From contig JAWPMV010000001.1 of assembly GCA_033391075.1 (NCBI GenBank), positions 7,502,001 to 7,566,000 on the forward strand: 64,000 nucleotides of DNA. The letters run 5' to 3'. The notes beneath the pieces were generated by a model. It worked only from the letters and a program-made list of their open reading frames with translations. It made no database searches and was not told where the DNA came from. How positions within the stretch are numbered: the first letter of the stretch is position 1; each line of letters opens with the position of its first letter. The translations under genes and the position numbers were made by a program. Origin of the DNA: Bacteroidia bacterium. GTDB lineage: Bacteria > Bacteroidota > Bacteroidia > J057. Below, piece after piece: positions 8,778-16,771 of this stretch.

Positions 8778-10394
8778 CTAAAGGGATGTTGGCTCAATTT
8801 TCTCCAGCCAGTTTTGAAGGTGTTTTTTGAGCGAAGCATGATCCGAGAAACTACTTTCCCGTTCCTGAAACTTCATGCGGAGATCGGAAGGTATCTGGCG
8901 AAAATCCAATAGGTAAAGATTTTCTTCCTGATCCGATACACAAAGTAGATTTTGGGATGTTGGATCAAAACGAAGCATATATTTTCCTTTTTCAGCTTCA
9001 ATATGTTGACAGCTGAAAACGGTATTGATGCCGGGATGGATCAGCGAAATTCTACGATTGTCCTCTGCTAGTTGTTCTCCAAAAGCAGTATCCTCTTGAA
9101 AATTGAGATCAACTTTGATTTGCATCATCGGATAGTCAAGCTTTCGTCCCAACTGATTTATCCCGAGTTTTTTGATAATAAAGCGGCGATAAACCCCACG
9201 AGTAGCCAGGCTATCACTTTTTCTGTTTTTAGCTTCCCATTCGGCCAATTCTTCTTCATAGGCTTTCAGAGCAGTTTCTCGTTCAGCCAGTTTCTTTTTT
9301 GCCAATTCCTTTTGAGCATTGTACTCCGCCAGGGCTTTTTTATAAGCGGCCAGTTTTTCCTCATAGGCTGCATGAGCACTTTCAAAATTGCGAGCATTCA
9401 ATAATGGTCTGGCCACAAATTCCCCTCCGCCTTTTAATTCCAATAAAAATACTCCGGCGGCACGATAGGGTTTGACATGAGCGATTGCCGCTTCGCCAGG
9501 CAAAAGACCTTCTTGCCAGGGGTCGGAAAAAGCAGGCAGTTGGATGTATTCCCAGATGAGGTTTTCTTTTCCAGAAAGCAAGGCATAATCTTCCGCATTG
9601 CTCAGTGCTATTTGAAAGACGCGTCCCGGCTTTTGGTTGGGAATGCGAACATTGCGCGTCAGGAAGGTATCTGCTTCTCTATCGAGGATATATTCTAACT
9701 CTGGCTTATCCGGTACTTCACTTTCTTGCTGACTTTCTCTCAACAAATCCTCTCCTTCAAAATTCCAGTTTCTGGCTAGGGTATCTAAATGATAAACATT
9801 ATAATCCGCTCCTTTATAGGGAGAGAAATATTCTACTTCCAGGGTTTTTCCTTCTTTCAGGTAGACGGGCTTGCCTTCAGAATATGCCAGAATTTCCAAC
9901 ATACCGGCAGATTCCAGGGTATAGGATTTTCCAGCCGAATCATAGTCCATAGGAATTCCTGCGATAAAAATATCTGCCGCATCTCTGAATTCTCTATATC
10001 TGAGTTCTACTTTGCCCGAAACCTCCTCATTATTTTCATCCACAAAAGCCTGAACCGGAACATGGATTTGAGTTCCATTTTCATAGGTGAAACTTCTGGG
10101 CTGTTCAGGATTCAGTCCTTCTTCGAGTAAAGGGATATCTTTGGGAGGGATAGGGGGTAAAATAAAAGCTGCTTCCGATGAAGGAGTTTTCAGGGAACTC
10201 TGATAAACGAGCACACTTACGGAAATCAATGCAACGAGGACCGCGAAATACCTGGGATTGCGATACAGATTTCTCCAGAACTCATAGCGAGACTGAAGCT
10301 GGTATTGCTTATGCAGGCTATCGAAATCCTTGTAAGCATCTATGCGAGCTTTTGAAGGAGGATTGTTGTCTATATGTATTTTATATTTAGACAT
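8778..10394 (-). CDS. Membrane-anchored coiled-coil protein, candidate anti-sigma partner
   Basis: The start is taken at the ATG at 10394, 4 bp after the sigma factor stop, giving 538 residues; a further upstream reading frame overlaps the sigma gene and lacks support. The N-terminal 47 residues are cytoplasmic and charged, one membrane segment lies at about 48-65, and the large remainder is exported. It includes a beta-rich part (about 90-320), a long Ala/Glu/Lys coiled coil at about 330-385, and a C-terminal part of about 150 residues. I recognise no named family. Position directly behind an ECF sigma gene, with a single membrane pass, is the standard arrangement of an anti-sigma factor, but no FecR or zinc anti-sigma motif is visible, so this is inference. 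A strong terminator follows. Confidence 0.7.
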   Translation of the reverse strand: MSKYKIHIDNNPPSKARIDAYKDFDSLHKQYQLQSRYEFWRNLYRNPRYFAVLVALISVSVLVYQSSLKTPSSEAAFILPPIPPKDIPLLEEGLNPEQPRSFTYENGTQIHVPVQAFVDENNEEVSGKVELRYREFRDAADIFIAGIPMDYDSAGKSYTLESAGMLEILAYSEGKPVYLKEGKTLEVEYFSPYKGADYNVYHLDTLARNWNFEGEDLLRESQQESEVPDKPELEYILDREADTFLTRNVRIPNQKPGRVFQIALSNAEDYALLSGKENLIWEYIQLPAFSDPWQEGLLPGEAAIAHVKPYRAAGVFLLELKGGGEFVARPLLNARNFESAHAAYEEKLAAYKKALAEYNAQKELAKKKLAERETALKAYEEELAEWEAKNRKSDSLATRGVYRRFIIKKLGINQLGRKLDYPMMQIKVDLNFQEDTAFGEQLAEDNRRISLIHPGINTVFSCQHIEAEKGKYMLRFDPTSQNLLCVSDQEENLYLLDFRQIPSDLRMKFQERESSFSDHASLKKHLQNWLEKIEPTSL

Positions 10395-10398
10395 GTTA

Positions 10399-11019
10399 TC
10401 AATGCTGAGAATCTTGTTTCGGCAGGCTGAGATCAAAATCTCCCTGCTTCGTTTTCAGGTCCAACATTAGCTTTTTCATTTTATTGATCAGGCGATACAT
10501 TCGCACTTTCGCATTGTTTTCTGTGATACTATAAACCGCTGCAACTTCCTTGAAAGACATTTTTTCAAAAAACCGCAGTTCAACGAATTGAATCTCATCC
10601 GGACTCAATCGCTGAAAAGTTTTCAGCAAAGCCTGCAGATTGGCTTCGCTATGATCCTCTTCCACTTCCTCTGCCATATCAATCAAATCTTTCCCTTCCA
10701 TGCTGATCACACGTTGGGATTTAGTGTTTCTGAAAAACTGGTTGATTTCATTGATGGCTATTCGATATAGCCAGGCTGAGAAAGGAACCCCTTGAAATTT
10801 GTACTTCTTCAGACTCAGCATAGCCTTGAGAAATACCTGCGAACATATATCTGCCGTGTTCTCTTCATCAGCAACTCTCTTATACACAAAGAGGAAAATT
10901 TGCTGATAATAGCGCTCATATATCACCCCAAAGCGAGCTGGATTTTTCTTCGCTTCCTCGATTTGCAGGTATTCTTCCTGCATCTCTTGTTGGGATATAC
11001 TTCGTTTTCTTAGCGCCAA
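10399..11019 (-). CDS. ECF-type RNA polymerase sigma factor
   Basis: The product (206 residues from a TTG at 11019) has sigma-70 region 2 (RFGVIYERYYQQIFLFVYKR, then ADICSQVFLKAMLSL and FSAWLYRIAINEINQFFRN) and region 4 (LSPDEIQFVELRFFEKMS, FKEVAAVYSITENNAKVRMY), with no region 1 or 3, as in extracytoplasmic-function sigma factors. An ATG at 10983 would give 194 residues starting MQEEYLQIEEA and is an equally good start. It heads an operon with a membrane-anchored protein 4 bp downstream, so it is probably controlled by that protein. Its target genes are not evident. The intergenic region upstream contains an inverted-repeat element shared with other loci. Confidence 0.93.
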   Translation of the reverse strand: MALRKRSISQQEMQEEYLQIEEAKKNPARFGVIYERYYQQIFLFVYKRVADEENTADICSQVFLKAMLSLKKYKFQGVPFSAWLYRIAINEINQFFRNTKSQRVISMEGKDLIDMAEEVEEDHSEANLQALLKTFQRLSPDEIQFVELRFFEKMSFKEVAAVYSITENNAKVRMYRLINKMKKLMLDLKTKQGDFDLSLPKQDSQH

Positions 11020-11084
11020 GCTTACGTGTGCTTTTTTTGTCTTAATGCAAGAACCGTGAAAGGTTACAAAGTTTTTTGAAAAAT

Positions 11085-11178
11085 GTGTTAGTGTGTTTGC
11101 GTTTTAGGGTTCCAGAGTAGATAGAAATGCTTCCATTCTCTACCTCTAACACGCCAAAACCCTAAAACCCTAACACAC
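11085..11178. repeat. GTGTTAG-type intergenic inverted repeat (copy 1)
   Basis: The left arm is made of G/T-rich units (GTGTTAGTGTGTTTGCG, TTTTAGGG), the right arm of complementary C/A-rich units (CTAACACG, CCAAAACCCTAAAACCC, CTAACACAC), around a core containing ATTCTCTAC. Related elements occur at 26372-26434 and 46563-46717. It lies between the divergent sigma factor and helicase genes. Confidence 0.65.
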
Positions 11179-11192
11179 ATATCCGCTTTGCG

Positions 11193-11223
11193 TTGTTTAA
11201 TCCTCTCCTTTCCCCTAATTTTG
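11193..11223 (+). promoter_or_regulatory. Candidate promoter giving a leaderless helicase mRNA
   Basis: TTG at 11193-11195, a 20-bp spacer, then a perfect TAnnTTTG box (TAATTTTG) at 11216-11223. The helicase ATG is only 4 bp after this box, so the transcript should begin at or next to the start codon. Confidence 0.55.
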
Positions 11224-11227
11224 CAGC

Positions 11228-12676
11228 ATGAGATCGAAAAGGGGATTTAGCAGATACGAACTGGATGAAAGAGTTTTGGCGGCTTTGCCTAAGCTGGGGT
11301 ACAAATATCCTACCCTGGTGCAGGAGAAGGTAATCCCTTTATTTATCCAAAAGAAAAATCTACTGGTTGAAGCGCCTACAGGCACAGGGAAGACGGCTGC
11401 TTATGGCCTTCCGCTGATATCCCGCCTCAATCTTTTGAAGAATAGTACACAGGCTTTGATACTGACTCCCTCCCGTGAATTGGCAGTACAGGTACAGAAA
11501 GCTTTGCAGTCTTTCTATTCAGGAGATAAACTAAAGGTGGGAATTGTGGTAGGAGGGACCAGCATGAAGGAGAGTTATGACACCATCAAGTCTTCCCCTC
11601 ATATCCTAGTTGCTGTACCGGGAAGATTGAAAGATGTGATGTCTGAAAAAAGCTATGACTTTTTATGGCGAGATATCAAGTTCCTCATTGTGGATGAAGG
11701 AGATAAAATGGTAGAAGCCGGATTTCAAAAAGATTTTGATGAAATCCGTGAACGTATCAGAGGGACTGCACAGGTGGGATTTTTCTCCGCGACCATTTCT
11801 CCTGACAGTCAGCTGCTCATCAAGGAGCGGGTGAAAAAACTGGAGATCGTGAGATTGAGCCCCAAGCAGATGCTGAAGAATATTCAATTCAGTTTTCTCA
11901 AGGTGCAAAGAGGTAAGCGGGAATCCTTTTTGGTTTCCATGCTCAAACAGGAGAAAGTAGAGAAAGCCCTGATCTTTGCAGGTAGAAGACAGGACATAGC
12001 CCCTCAATTGGGATTCCTGCGAAACTGTGGACTAAAAGCTGAGGCTTATCATGGAAACCAGGAGCAAAAGGAGCGGGAACATATCCTCAAGCGTTTCAAA
12101 GAATCCTCCATCAATTATCTATTGGCAACTGATTTGGCAGCCAGAGGACTTGATATAGAAGACCTCCCGGCTGTGATCAATATGTCCATCCCTTCTGAGT
12201 ACGATTACTATTTGCATCGTGTGGGCCGTACAGGGCGTGCAGGAAACAAGGGAAAGGTTTTTAATATAGTAAGTGGCGAAATGGAATTGGTGCGCTTAAA
12301 ACGCCACCATAGAGTTATGGAGTTGCGGATTCAGGAAATGCAGGTTGAGCTCCTCGATAAAAAAGATCTCATCCAATCGAAAAAAGAAACCTGGGTCAAA
12401 TACCATTTTTCCCGCGGCAAAAAAGATAAGATCCGTAAAGGAGATGTGGTAGGCTTTCTTCTGAACCATACAGCGCTATCCAGTGAGCAAATCGGTACCA
12501 TCAGTACCTTTGATAGCTATACCGTTGTTGATATGCCGCAAAGCGCTTTCCACGAACTCAAGGATCAGGAAGGATTGAAAATCAAAGGCAAAAGCCTGAA
12601 AATCCGTAAATACTCTCGCGGTGAGGAAGAGAAGAAGGCGAAGGCAATTAAGAAGTTGAAGCAGGATCGGAAATAA
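11228..12676 (+). CDS. DbpA-like DEAD-box-family RNA helicase (motif II is DEGD)
   Basis: The 482-residue protein has both RecA-like domains of a DEAD-box helicase: APTGTGKT at 49-56, PSRELA at 81-86, PGRL at 131-134, motif II DEGD at 156-159 (the usual Ala is Gly), SAT at 187-189, then ATDLAARGLDIE and HRVGRTGRAG. The C-terminal 70 residues (KKDKIRKGDVVGFLLNH to KIKGKSLKIRKY) match the RNA-binding domain of DbpA, which recognises hairpin 92 of 23S rRNA, so a role in 50S assembly is likely. The Ala-to-Gly change keeps the metal-binding Asp-Glu and the final Asp. The ATG at 11228 directly follows a -7 box. There is no Lys-rich disordered tail beyond the last 20 residues. Confidence 0.92.
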   Translation: MRSKRGFSRYELDERVLAALPKLGYKYPTLVQEKVIPLFIQKKNLLVEAPTGTGKTAAYGLPLISRLNLLKNSTQALILTPSRELAVQVQKALQSFYSGDKLKVGIVVGGTSMKESYDTIKSSPHILVAVPGRLKDVMSEKSYDFLWRDIKFLIVDEGDKMVEAGFQKDFDEIRERIRGTAQVGFFSATISPDSQLLIKERVKKLEIVRLSPKQMLKNIQFSFLKVQRGKRESFLVSMLKQEKVEKALIFAGRRQDIAPQLGFLRNCGLKAEAYHGNQEQKEREHILKRFKESSINYLLATDLAARGLDIEDLPAVINMSIPSEYDYYLHRVGRTGRAGNKGKVFNIVSGEMELVRLKRHHRVMELRIQEMQVELLDKKDLIQSKKETWVKYHFSRGKKDKIRKGDVVGFLLNHTALSSEQIGTISTFDSYTVVDMPQSAFHELKDQEGLKIKGKSLKIRKYSRGEEEKKAKAIKKLKQDRK

Positions 12677-12870
12677 GACCCTTTATTTTTCTTACCCTTT
12701 GGATTAATTTTTCTCTCGATGATTCTTCTTCTTTTCCCTTAGAAGAAATCCTTCAGTATAATTCAGGACAGGCATCGCAAAAGATCAAGCTGCTGCAAAG
12801 TCGCCCGCAGTCCGGCCGCCGCACCCGATGCAGTAGCCTGCTCCCGGCGCGCATAGGGAACTGTAGGCAT
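12677..12870. other. Gene-free stretch after the helicase, with a GC-rich palindromic patch
   Basis: No convincing ORF, terminator or RNA gene is visible. The part at 12797-12855 is much richer in G and C than its surroundings and contains a loose variant of the GC-rich repeat seen at 12930-13047 (CCGCACCCGATGCAG, CGGCGCGCAT). It begins an approximately 900-bp region (12677-13576) that holds at least three different repeat elements. Confidence 0.4.
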
Positions 12871-12901
12871 ATTAGTGTGTTTGGGGCTTAGAGTGCTAGC
12901 G
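12871..12901 (+). repeat. GTGTTAG-type repeat, single arm
   Basis: A G/T-rich arm (ATTAGTGTGTTTGGGG, CTTAGAGTGCTAGCG) resembles the left arms of the elements at 11085 and 46563, but no matching right arm follows; instead a copy of the GC-rich repeat begins about 30 bp later. It may be a truncated element. Confidence 0.45.
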
Positions 12902-12929
12902 TTTTTTGTATTCGAATCTACCTATTCCA

Positions 12930-13047
12930 CTCCCCATGCGCGCAGGCCCTGTAGAGCCCATCGGGAAAAGGGGCGGCATGTAGGGTTGGTTCTGGGCGCT
13001 GCGATTTTTGACTCCATCTTCTTCTAAAAAAGAGGGAAAAGACCCCC
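12930..13047 (-). repeat. GC-rich dispersed repeat, copy 1 (inverted)
   Basis: Read on the minus strand it runs from GGTCTTTTCCCTCTTTTTT through CAAAAATCGCAGCGCCCAG and CATGCCGCCCC to CCCGATGGGCTCTACAGG and GCCTGCGCGC. The same series of motifs, in the same order, occurs twice in tandem at 56027-56323. Short ORFs across it are only shared because the repeat is shared. Confidence 0.75.
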
Positions 13048-13110
13048 CAATAAAATCTGAAAAAAGGAAATTCAGAATAAGGAACAAGGAATGGAGAAGT
13101 AAGAATGAAC

Positions 13111-13262
13111 GTGTTCTTGGGCGCTAGTGTTCTTGTTGGAGCAAGGAACTATTCTGAAGATCTCCAACACATAAGCCATCTCCCTCGCCTTGTGCAGCGC
13201 CTTAGCCCCTTTGTACATTTATCACAAAATAACCAGAACACAAGAATACCAGAACAAGTTCC
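13111..13262. repeat. GTGTTC-type intergenic inverted repeat
   Basis: The left arm (GTGTTCTTGGGCGC, TAGTGTTCTTGTTGG) and right arm (CCAGAACACAAGAATACC, AGAACAAG) are complementary in repeated GTGTTC/GAACAC units around a core of about 90 bp. The element at 57187-57259 and part of 46563-46717 are built the same way. Confidence 0.5.
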
Positions 13263-13429
13263 TAACTCATAAACCCCCGCCAACCTTCCTCAGCAATAAT
13301 CTCTTTTACATCCTTATGATTCAAGACTTCCTCTTTGGGGGAAGGCTCAAATTGAAGCAGAAAAATCCCGAGGAAAAGAAAACTTGCCGGATAGCAAATA
13401 TCCAGCATCAGGCGGAGAGTGATCCGCAT
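13262..13429 (-). CDS. Possible small membrane protein
   Basis: A 55-residue frame starts at the ATG at 13429: a basic N-terminus, one hydrophobic segment (about residues 10-27, LDICYPASFLFLGIFLLQF) and a charged C-terminal helix (EEVLNHKDVKEIIAEEGW). A promoter-like pair of boxes lies about 50 bp upstream. Nothing else in this 900-bp region is a convincing gene. No family is recognised; it could be a real small membrane protein, a relic of a larger gene, or chance. Its end touches the right arm of a repeat. Confidence 0.3.
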   Translation of the reverse strand: MRITLRLMLDICYPASFLFLGIFLLQFEPSPKEEVLNHKDVKEIIAEEGWRGFMS

Positions 13430-13476
13430 TTTGGGAGCAAGCCGTGTCGATTGTGAAAGTCGGTTTCGGCCCAAGA

Positions 13477-13507
13477 AAAAATTACTTTACTATAAGCTAG
13501 GCAGAAA
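13477..13507 (-). promoter_or_regulatory. Candidate promoter for the small minus-strand ORF
   Basis: On the minus strand, TTTC (13507-13504), exactly 19 bp, then TAATTTTT (13484-13477), each one base from the TTTG and TAnnTTTG consensus. Confidence 0.35.
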
Positions 13508-13566
13508 TAGCGGAAATGTCGAGGCAGTTTTTATAGCGCCATAACATGGGACTCTGTTCAATTTCC

Positions 13567-13574
13567 TATCTTTG
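13567..13574 (+). promoter_or_regulatory. -7 box directly before the nuclease-fold gene
   Basis: A perfect TAnnTTTG box (TATCTTTG) ends 2 bp before the ATG at 13577. No good -33 box is seen. If used, the transcript would be leaderless, or translation would begin at the later Met 11 or 14. Confidence 0.4.
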
Positions 13575-13576
13575 GC

Positions 13577-14701
13577 ATGAAAAAAAAGCACCAAGCAAGC
13601 TGCACTATGAAATGGATGAAAAAAGTCTTTTGGGTTTTACTGGCTGTGTTCGTCGGCTTTCTACTTTATCTGGGAGGGATGATTTTTTATGCTAGCAGTA
13701 CTGACTATGTACCAGAAGCTGTCGAAATTCCCCAATTACATGGAGAGGCTATTAAAAGCTCTGTTCCGGATACCCTGAACTTCCTCAATTGGAACATCGG
13801 ATATTGTGGCCTGGGAGAGGAGTCTGATTTCTTCTATGATGGTGGAGAACTGGTGCGAACGCCCGAAGCCTGGGTAGATAAAAATGCAGAAGGGATCAGA
13901 GAATATCTGAGAAGTTTGTTGGGCGAAACAGATTTCTATCTGTTACAAGAAGTAGATGTAGAAGCAGACCGAAGTAATAATAAGGATCAGATGAAGTTTA
14001 TTTCGGAAGGTCTGAACGCTTATGTTTCTGCTTTTGCCCCCAATTATAAAGTCGGTTACATCCCCATTCCGCTTACTGAGCCTATGGGAAGTGTGTTGGG
14101 AGGTCTGGGCATGTGGAGTAAATATTATCCTGGCAAAACCAGCCGTCATGCCTATGAAGGTAATTACGACTGGCCGACCTATCTCTTTTTTCTGGATCGC
14201 TGTTTCCTCCAAATGAGATTTCCCACTTCTCATGGCAAAGAACTGGTGCTTATAAATACCCACAATTCAGCCTTTGATGATGGAAGTTTGAAGGCCGCAC
14301 AAATGGCGATGCTTAGGGAAGTAATCCTTGCCGAGTATGCCTTAGGTAATTATGTGATTGTAGGAGGGGACTGGAACCAGTATCCACCGCATTATATGGG
14401 GGTAGGGGAAATGGGCCTGAGAAAAGATCAACAGGACGAAAAACTCTTTGTTTCTCCTCAATTTCTGAGCCTGGACTGGACCTGGGCATTTGATTCTGAA
14501 GTAGCAACAAACAGAAGCCTGATATCACCCTATGATCCGGATACGACCAAAACGGGCATCATTGATTATTACCTCTTGTCGCCAAATGTGGAATTGCTGG
14601 AGGTGAAAACAGATGATTTGGACTTTGCCTATTCTGACCATCAACCAGTACGTTTGAAGGTAGCTTTGAAGGGAAAGGCAAAAGAAGAAAATCCCGAATA
14701 G
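13577..14701 (+). CDS. Membrane-anchored endonuclease/exonuclease/phosphatase family protein
   Basis: The 374-residue protein has a basic N-terminus, one membrane segment at about 16-38, and an exported EEP (exonuclease III-like) domain. The motifs are in order: LNWNIGYCGLG (metal and Asn region), LLQEVD (catalytic Glu), LINTHNS, VGGDWNQ (Asp/Asn pair) and the final SDHQPVRLKV (Asp-His). All catalytic positions are therefore present. The fold covers DNases, phosphodiesterases and sphingomyelinases; the substrate cannot be told from sequence. Met 11 is an alternative start. The last codons form one arm of the minus-strand terminator of the convergent TPR gene. Confidence 0.88.
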   Translation: MKKKHQASCTMKWMKKVFWVLLAVFVGFLLYLGGMIFYASSTDYVPEAVEIPQLHGEAIKSSVPDTLNFLNWNIGYCGLGEESDFFYDGGELVRTPEAWVDKNAEGIREYLRSLLGETDFYLLQEVDVEADRSNNKDQMKFISEGLNAYVSAFAPNYKVGYIPIPLTEPMGSVLGGLGMWSKYYPGKTSRHAYEGNYDWPTYLFFLDRCFLQMRFPTSHGKELVLINTHNSAFDDGSLKAAQMAMLREVILAEYALGNYVIVGGDWNQYPPHYMGVGEMGLRKDQQDEKLFVSPQFLSLDWTWAFDSEVATNRSLISPYDPDTTKTGIIDYYLLSPNVELLEVKTDDLDFAYSDHQPVRLKVALKGKAKEENPE

Positions 14702-14719
14702 CCTTTCGCTATCCGGGAT
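14680..14719 (-). terminator. Terminator of the TPR gene, overlapping the nuclease-fold gene end
   Basis: On the minus strand a 12-bp stem with one mismatch (ATCCCGGATAGC/GCTATTCGGGAT), a 5-base loop and a T-rich tail (TTTTCTTCTTTT). The stem includes the last codons and stop of the convergent gene. Confidence 0.7.
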
Positions 14720-14727
14720 CATGAGGA

Positions 14728-16644
14728 TCATTCTTCACAAAATCCATCGATCAATTTTAGACCATCTTTCTTGTCCAGATACGCCTGGTCGATGGATTTC
14801 ATTTGGTCTAAATAGGGTTTGGCCGCCTGGCAGTCATTGATTTGCTCTCCTTGCGGATCAAAGCTGTAAATAGCCATACTTTCCAAGGCAATCAGTACAG
14901 ACTTTTGCTGCCTTTCTTTTAACTCATCTACCTTAGGCAAAAAGATGCGGATGATGTCCTGAGATACAGGTACCGCTCTTTCCAGGCCCGGTCCGTCTGT
15001 CCCATCTGTTCGGGCAAGGCGGAGAGCAATTTGCAAACGTCTTTCATAGGGATAGAGATAATCCTCTTTCAGTTCATGGATGTCGCTGTAGGCACGTTCT
15101 GCGAGTTCATAGTTTCGGGAATTGAATAAAGCATCGGCGTATTTTCTTTGATTGCGTAGACTGAGGTTATCCTCAAAACGGAGGGCTTTCTCCCGATAAA
15201 AAGCTTCTTTTTCATAAACAGCCAGTACTTTCTCATCCAGTTCCTGGCTGTCTTTGCTAAATATTTCCATTTGATCCTGAAGCAGCTGAATTTCGTCTTT
15301 CAAGTCCGCAGCTTCTTTGAGTTGCTCCTGTGTAGGATTTTCTATCTGGGCCAGCTGATTGTAGGACGCTATAAATTTTTGCAACTCTTTATAGGAGGTC
15401 TTTCCAGAACTTTTCAACTCTTTCAATTTCTTTTCGATTCCTTTTGCCTCAGCAAAATATTCATCAGCAATTTCTCCATACAGGCTTACTCTTTCTTCAT
15501 TCAAGTCAATAGCCAACTGATAGTAATCCTGAGCAGCCTCGGGTGATTGTAGCTGCCTGAGGATATCACCATAGGTTTCATAGTCTAGGCTAATTCGGTA
15601 TTCGGCTTTGACTTGTTCAAAATATGCTTCCATAGCAACTTTGGCCTTGCCCCATTTCTTAACTTTACTCAACCCAATCCCTTTGAGTCTTTTCAAAACC
15701 TTATCCTCAATACCTTCCCCTTCCAGTTCGCTAATCAGTTTTAAGGCAGGCTGATATTCTTCTGCGAGAAAGAGGAACTTTGCGTAACGAATTTTTGCTT
15801 CCCGATCATTTTGACGGAGTTTCAGATAGGTGGCCATGTCATTTTTGGCCTTTTCATATTTATCGGGGAAGCTTGACCTAAGGTAAATCTCAGCCCTGAC
15901 ACGGAAGGCATCCGGATATTTTGGATCATCTGCAAAGGCTTCCTGGATATATCGATAGGCTGTTTTGAGAGAACCCTCCCTGTTGAGGTGTTCATAACTG
16001 CTGTTCCATCGATCCAGGTAGAGTTCGGCAATGTCCACATAGATCTTGGGACTTTTGCTTAAAAGCCTGCTCAGTTCAAGTCCTATTTCTTCTGCAGGTT
16101 CGACCACGCCCAATTTTTGGTAGAAATCAAAAAGGATCAGGCGAGGGGAAATGTCTTCGGGTCTTTTTTCAGAGATATTGCTAAGGATGGCGCGTGCGCC
16201 GGCATTGGATTTTTGTTTGCCTTCCAGGTTTAGCCGCATGATGGCCAGTTCCAATTCCAGGTCTCGTGCTTTGCCGTACTTGATGGCTTTATTGAGCTGG
16301 GATTGGGCGAAAGAAAGATCCCCTTTCAATTCATAATAGTGTGCAAGGCCCACCCAGGCATAGGGGCTTTTTTCTTTGAGTTCAATTTTTTGCTGAAAGA
16401 GGGCTTTTGCCTCTTCTGTTTTTTGGGTTTTGAGCAGGATTAATCCCTGCCAATAATGAGCGAGATCCTGTTTTTTGGGATCTTCATTCAGAATTTTTTG
16501 GAGTTGGATTTGGGCAGCGGGAAAGTCCTTATTAAAGACCAACCATTCGATCTGGTCCCAGCTATTTAACTTTTTTTGTGCGAATAAGGCATCCGGAAAT
16601 ACCCAAAGGATACAGATACAGAGTAGGGAGCTAAAATGTCTCAT
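14728..16644 (-). CDS. Secreted TPR repeat protein
   Basis: The 638-residue product has a signal peptide (cut near residue 22) followed by TPR-like helix pairs along most of its length, for example AHYWQGLILLKTQKTEEAKA, YAWVGLAHYYELKGDLSFAQ and YGDILRQLQSPEAAQDYYQL. A Lys/Glu-rich coiled-coil stretch lies at about 400-480. It is paralogous over its whole length to the next upstream gene (16772-18691), sharing motifs such as YPYERRLQIALRLAR versus LPYQYRMRCASLM, and the same Cys near the C-terminus. TPR scaffolds of this size in Bacteroidota envelopes hold protein complexes; the partner is unknown. A terminator separates the paralogue's transcript from this gene, so it probably has its own promoter. 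Confidence 0.88.
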   Translation of the reverse strand: MRHFSSLLCICILWVFPDALFAQKKLNSWDQIEWLVFNKDFPAAQIQLQKILNEDPKKQDLAHYWQGLILLKTQKTEEAKALFQQKIELKEKSPYAWVGLAHYYELKGDLSFAQSQLNKAIKYGKARDLELELAIMRLNLEGKQKSNAGARAILSNISEKRPEDISPRLILFDFYQKLGVVEPAEEIGLELSRLLSKSPKIYVDIAELYLDRWNSSYEHLNREGSLKTAYRYIQEAFADDPKYPDAFRVRAEIYLRSSFPDKYEKAKNDMATYLKLRQNDREAKIRYAKFLFLAEEYQPALKLISELEGEGIEDKVLKRLKGIGLSKVKKWGKAKVAMEAYFEQVKAEYRISLDYETYGDILRQLQSPEAAQDYYQLAIDLNEERVSLYGEIADEYFAEAKGIEKKLKELKSSGKTSYKELQKFIASYNQLAQIENPTQEQLKEAADLKDEIQLLQDQMEIFSKDSQELDEKVLAVYEKEAFYREKALRFEDNLSLRNQRKYADALFNSRNYELAERAYSDIHELKEDYLYPYERRLQIALRLARTDGTDGPGLERAVPVSQDIIRIFLPKVDELKERQQKSVLIALESMAIYSFDPQGEQINDCQAAKPYLDQMKSIDQAYLDKKDGLKLIDGFCEE

Positions 16645-16711
16645 GTCGTTTCGTTTAGAAGTGATAGCCTTCCGGTGGTATCTATAAGATAGGGGATTTG
16701 GAAAAATTCCA

Positions 16712-16747
16712 TAAAAAAAGTCGGGCCTGACAAAAGCCAGGCCCGAC
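16712..16747 (-). terminator. Rho-independent terminator after the upstream TPR gene
   Basis: On the minus strand a perfect 10-bp GC-rich stem (GTCGGGCCTG/CAGGCCCGAC) with an 8-base loop is followed by seven T, 24 bp after the TPR stop codon. The stem is symmetric. Confidence 0.92.
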
Positions 16748-16771
16748 GGGACAAATATTTTTTCTATTTAC

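Noticed and set aside
12896-13087. Minus-strand frame giving a short protein across the GC-rich repeat, and the similar frames at 56055-56387
   Set aside because: The likeness between them follows from the repeat DNA itself; the frames do not share start or end.
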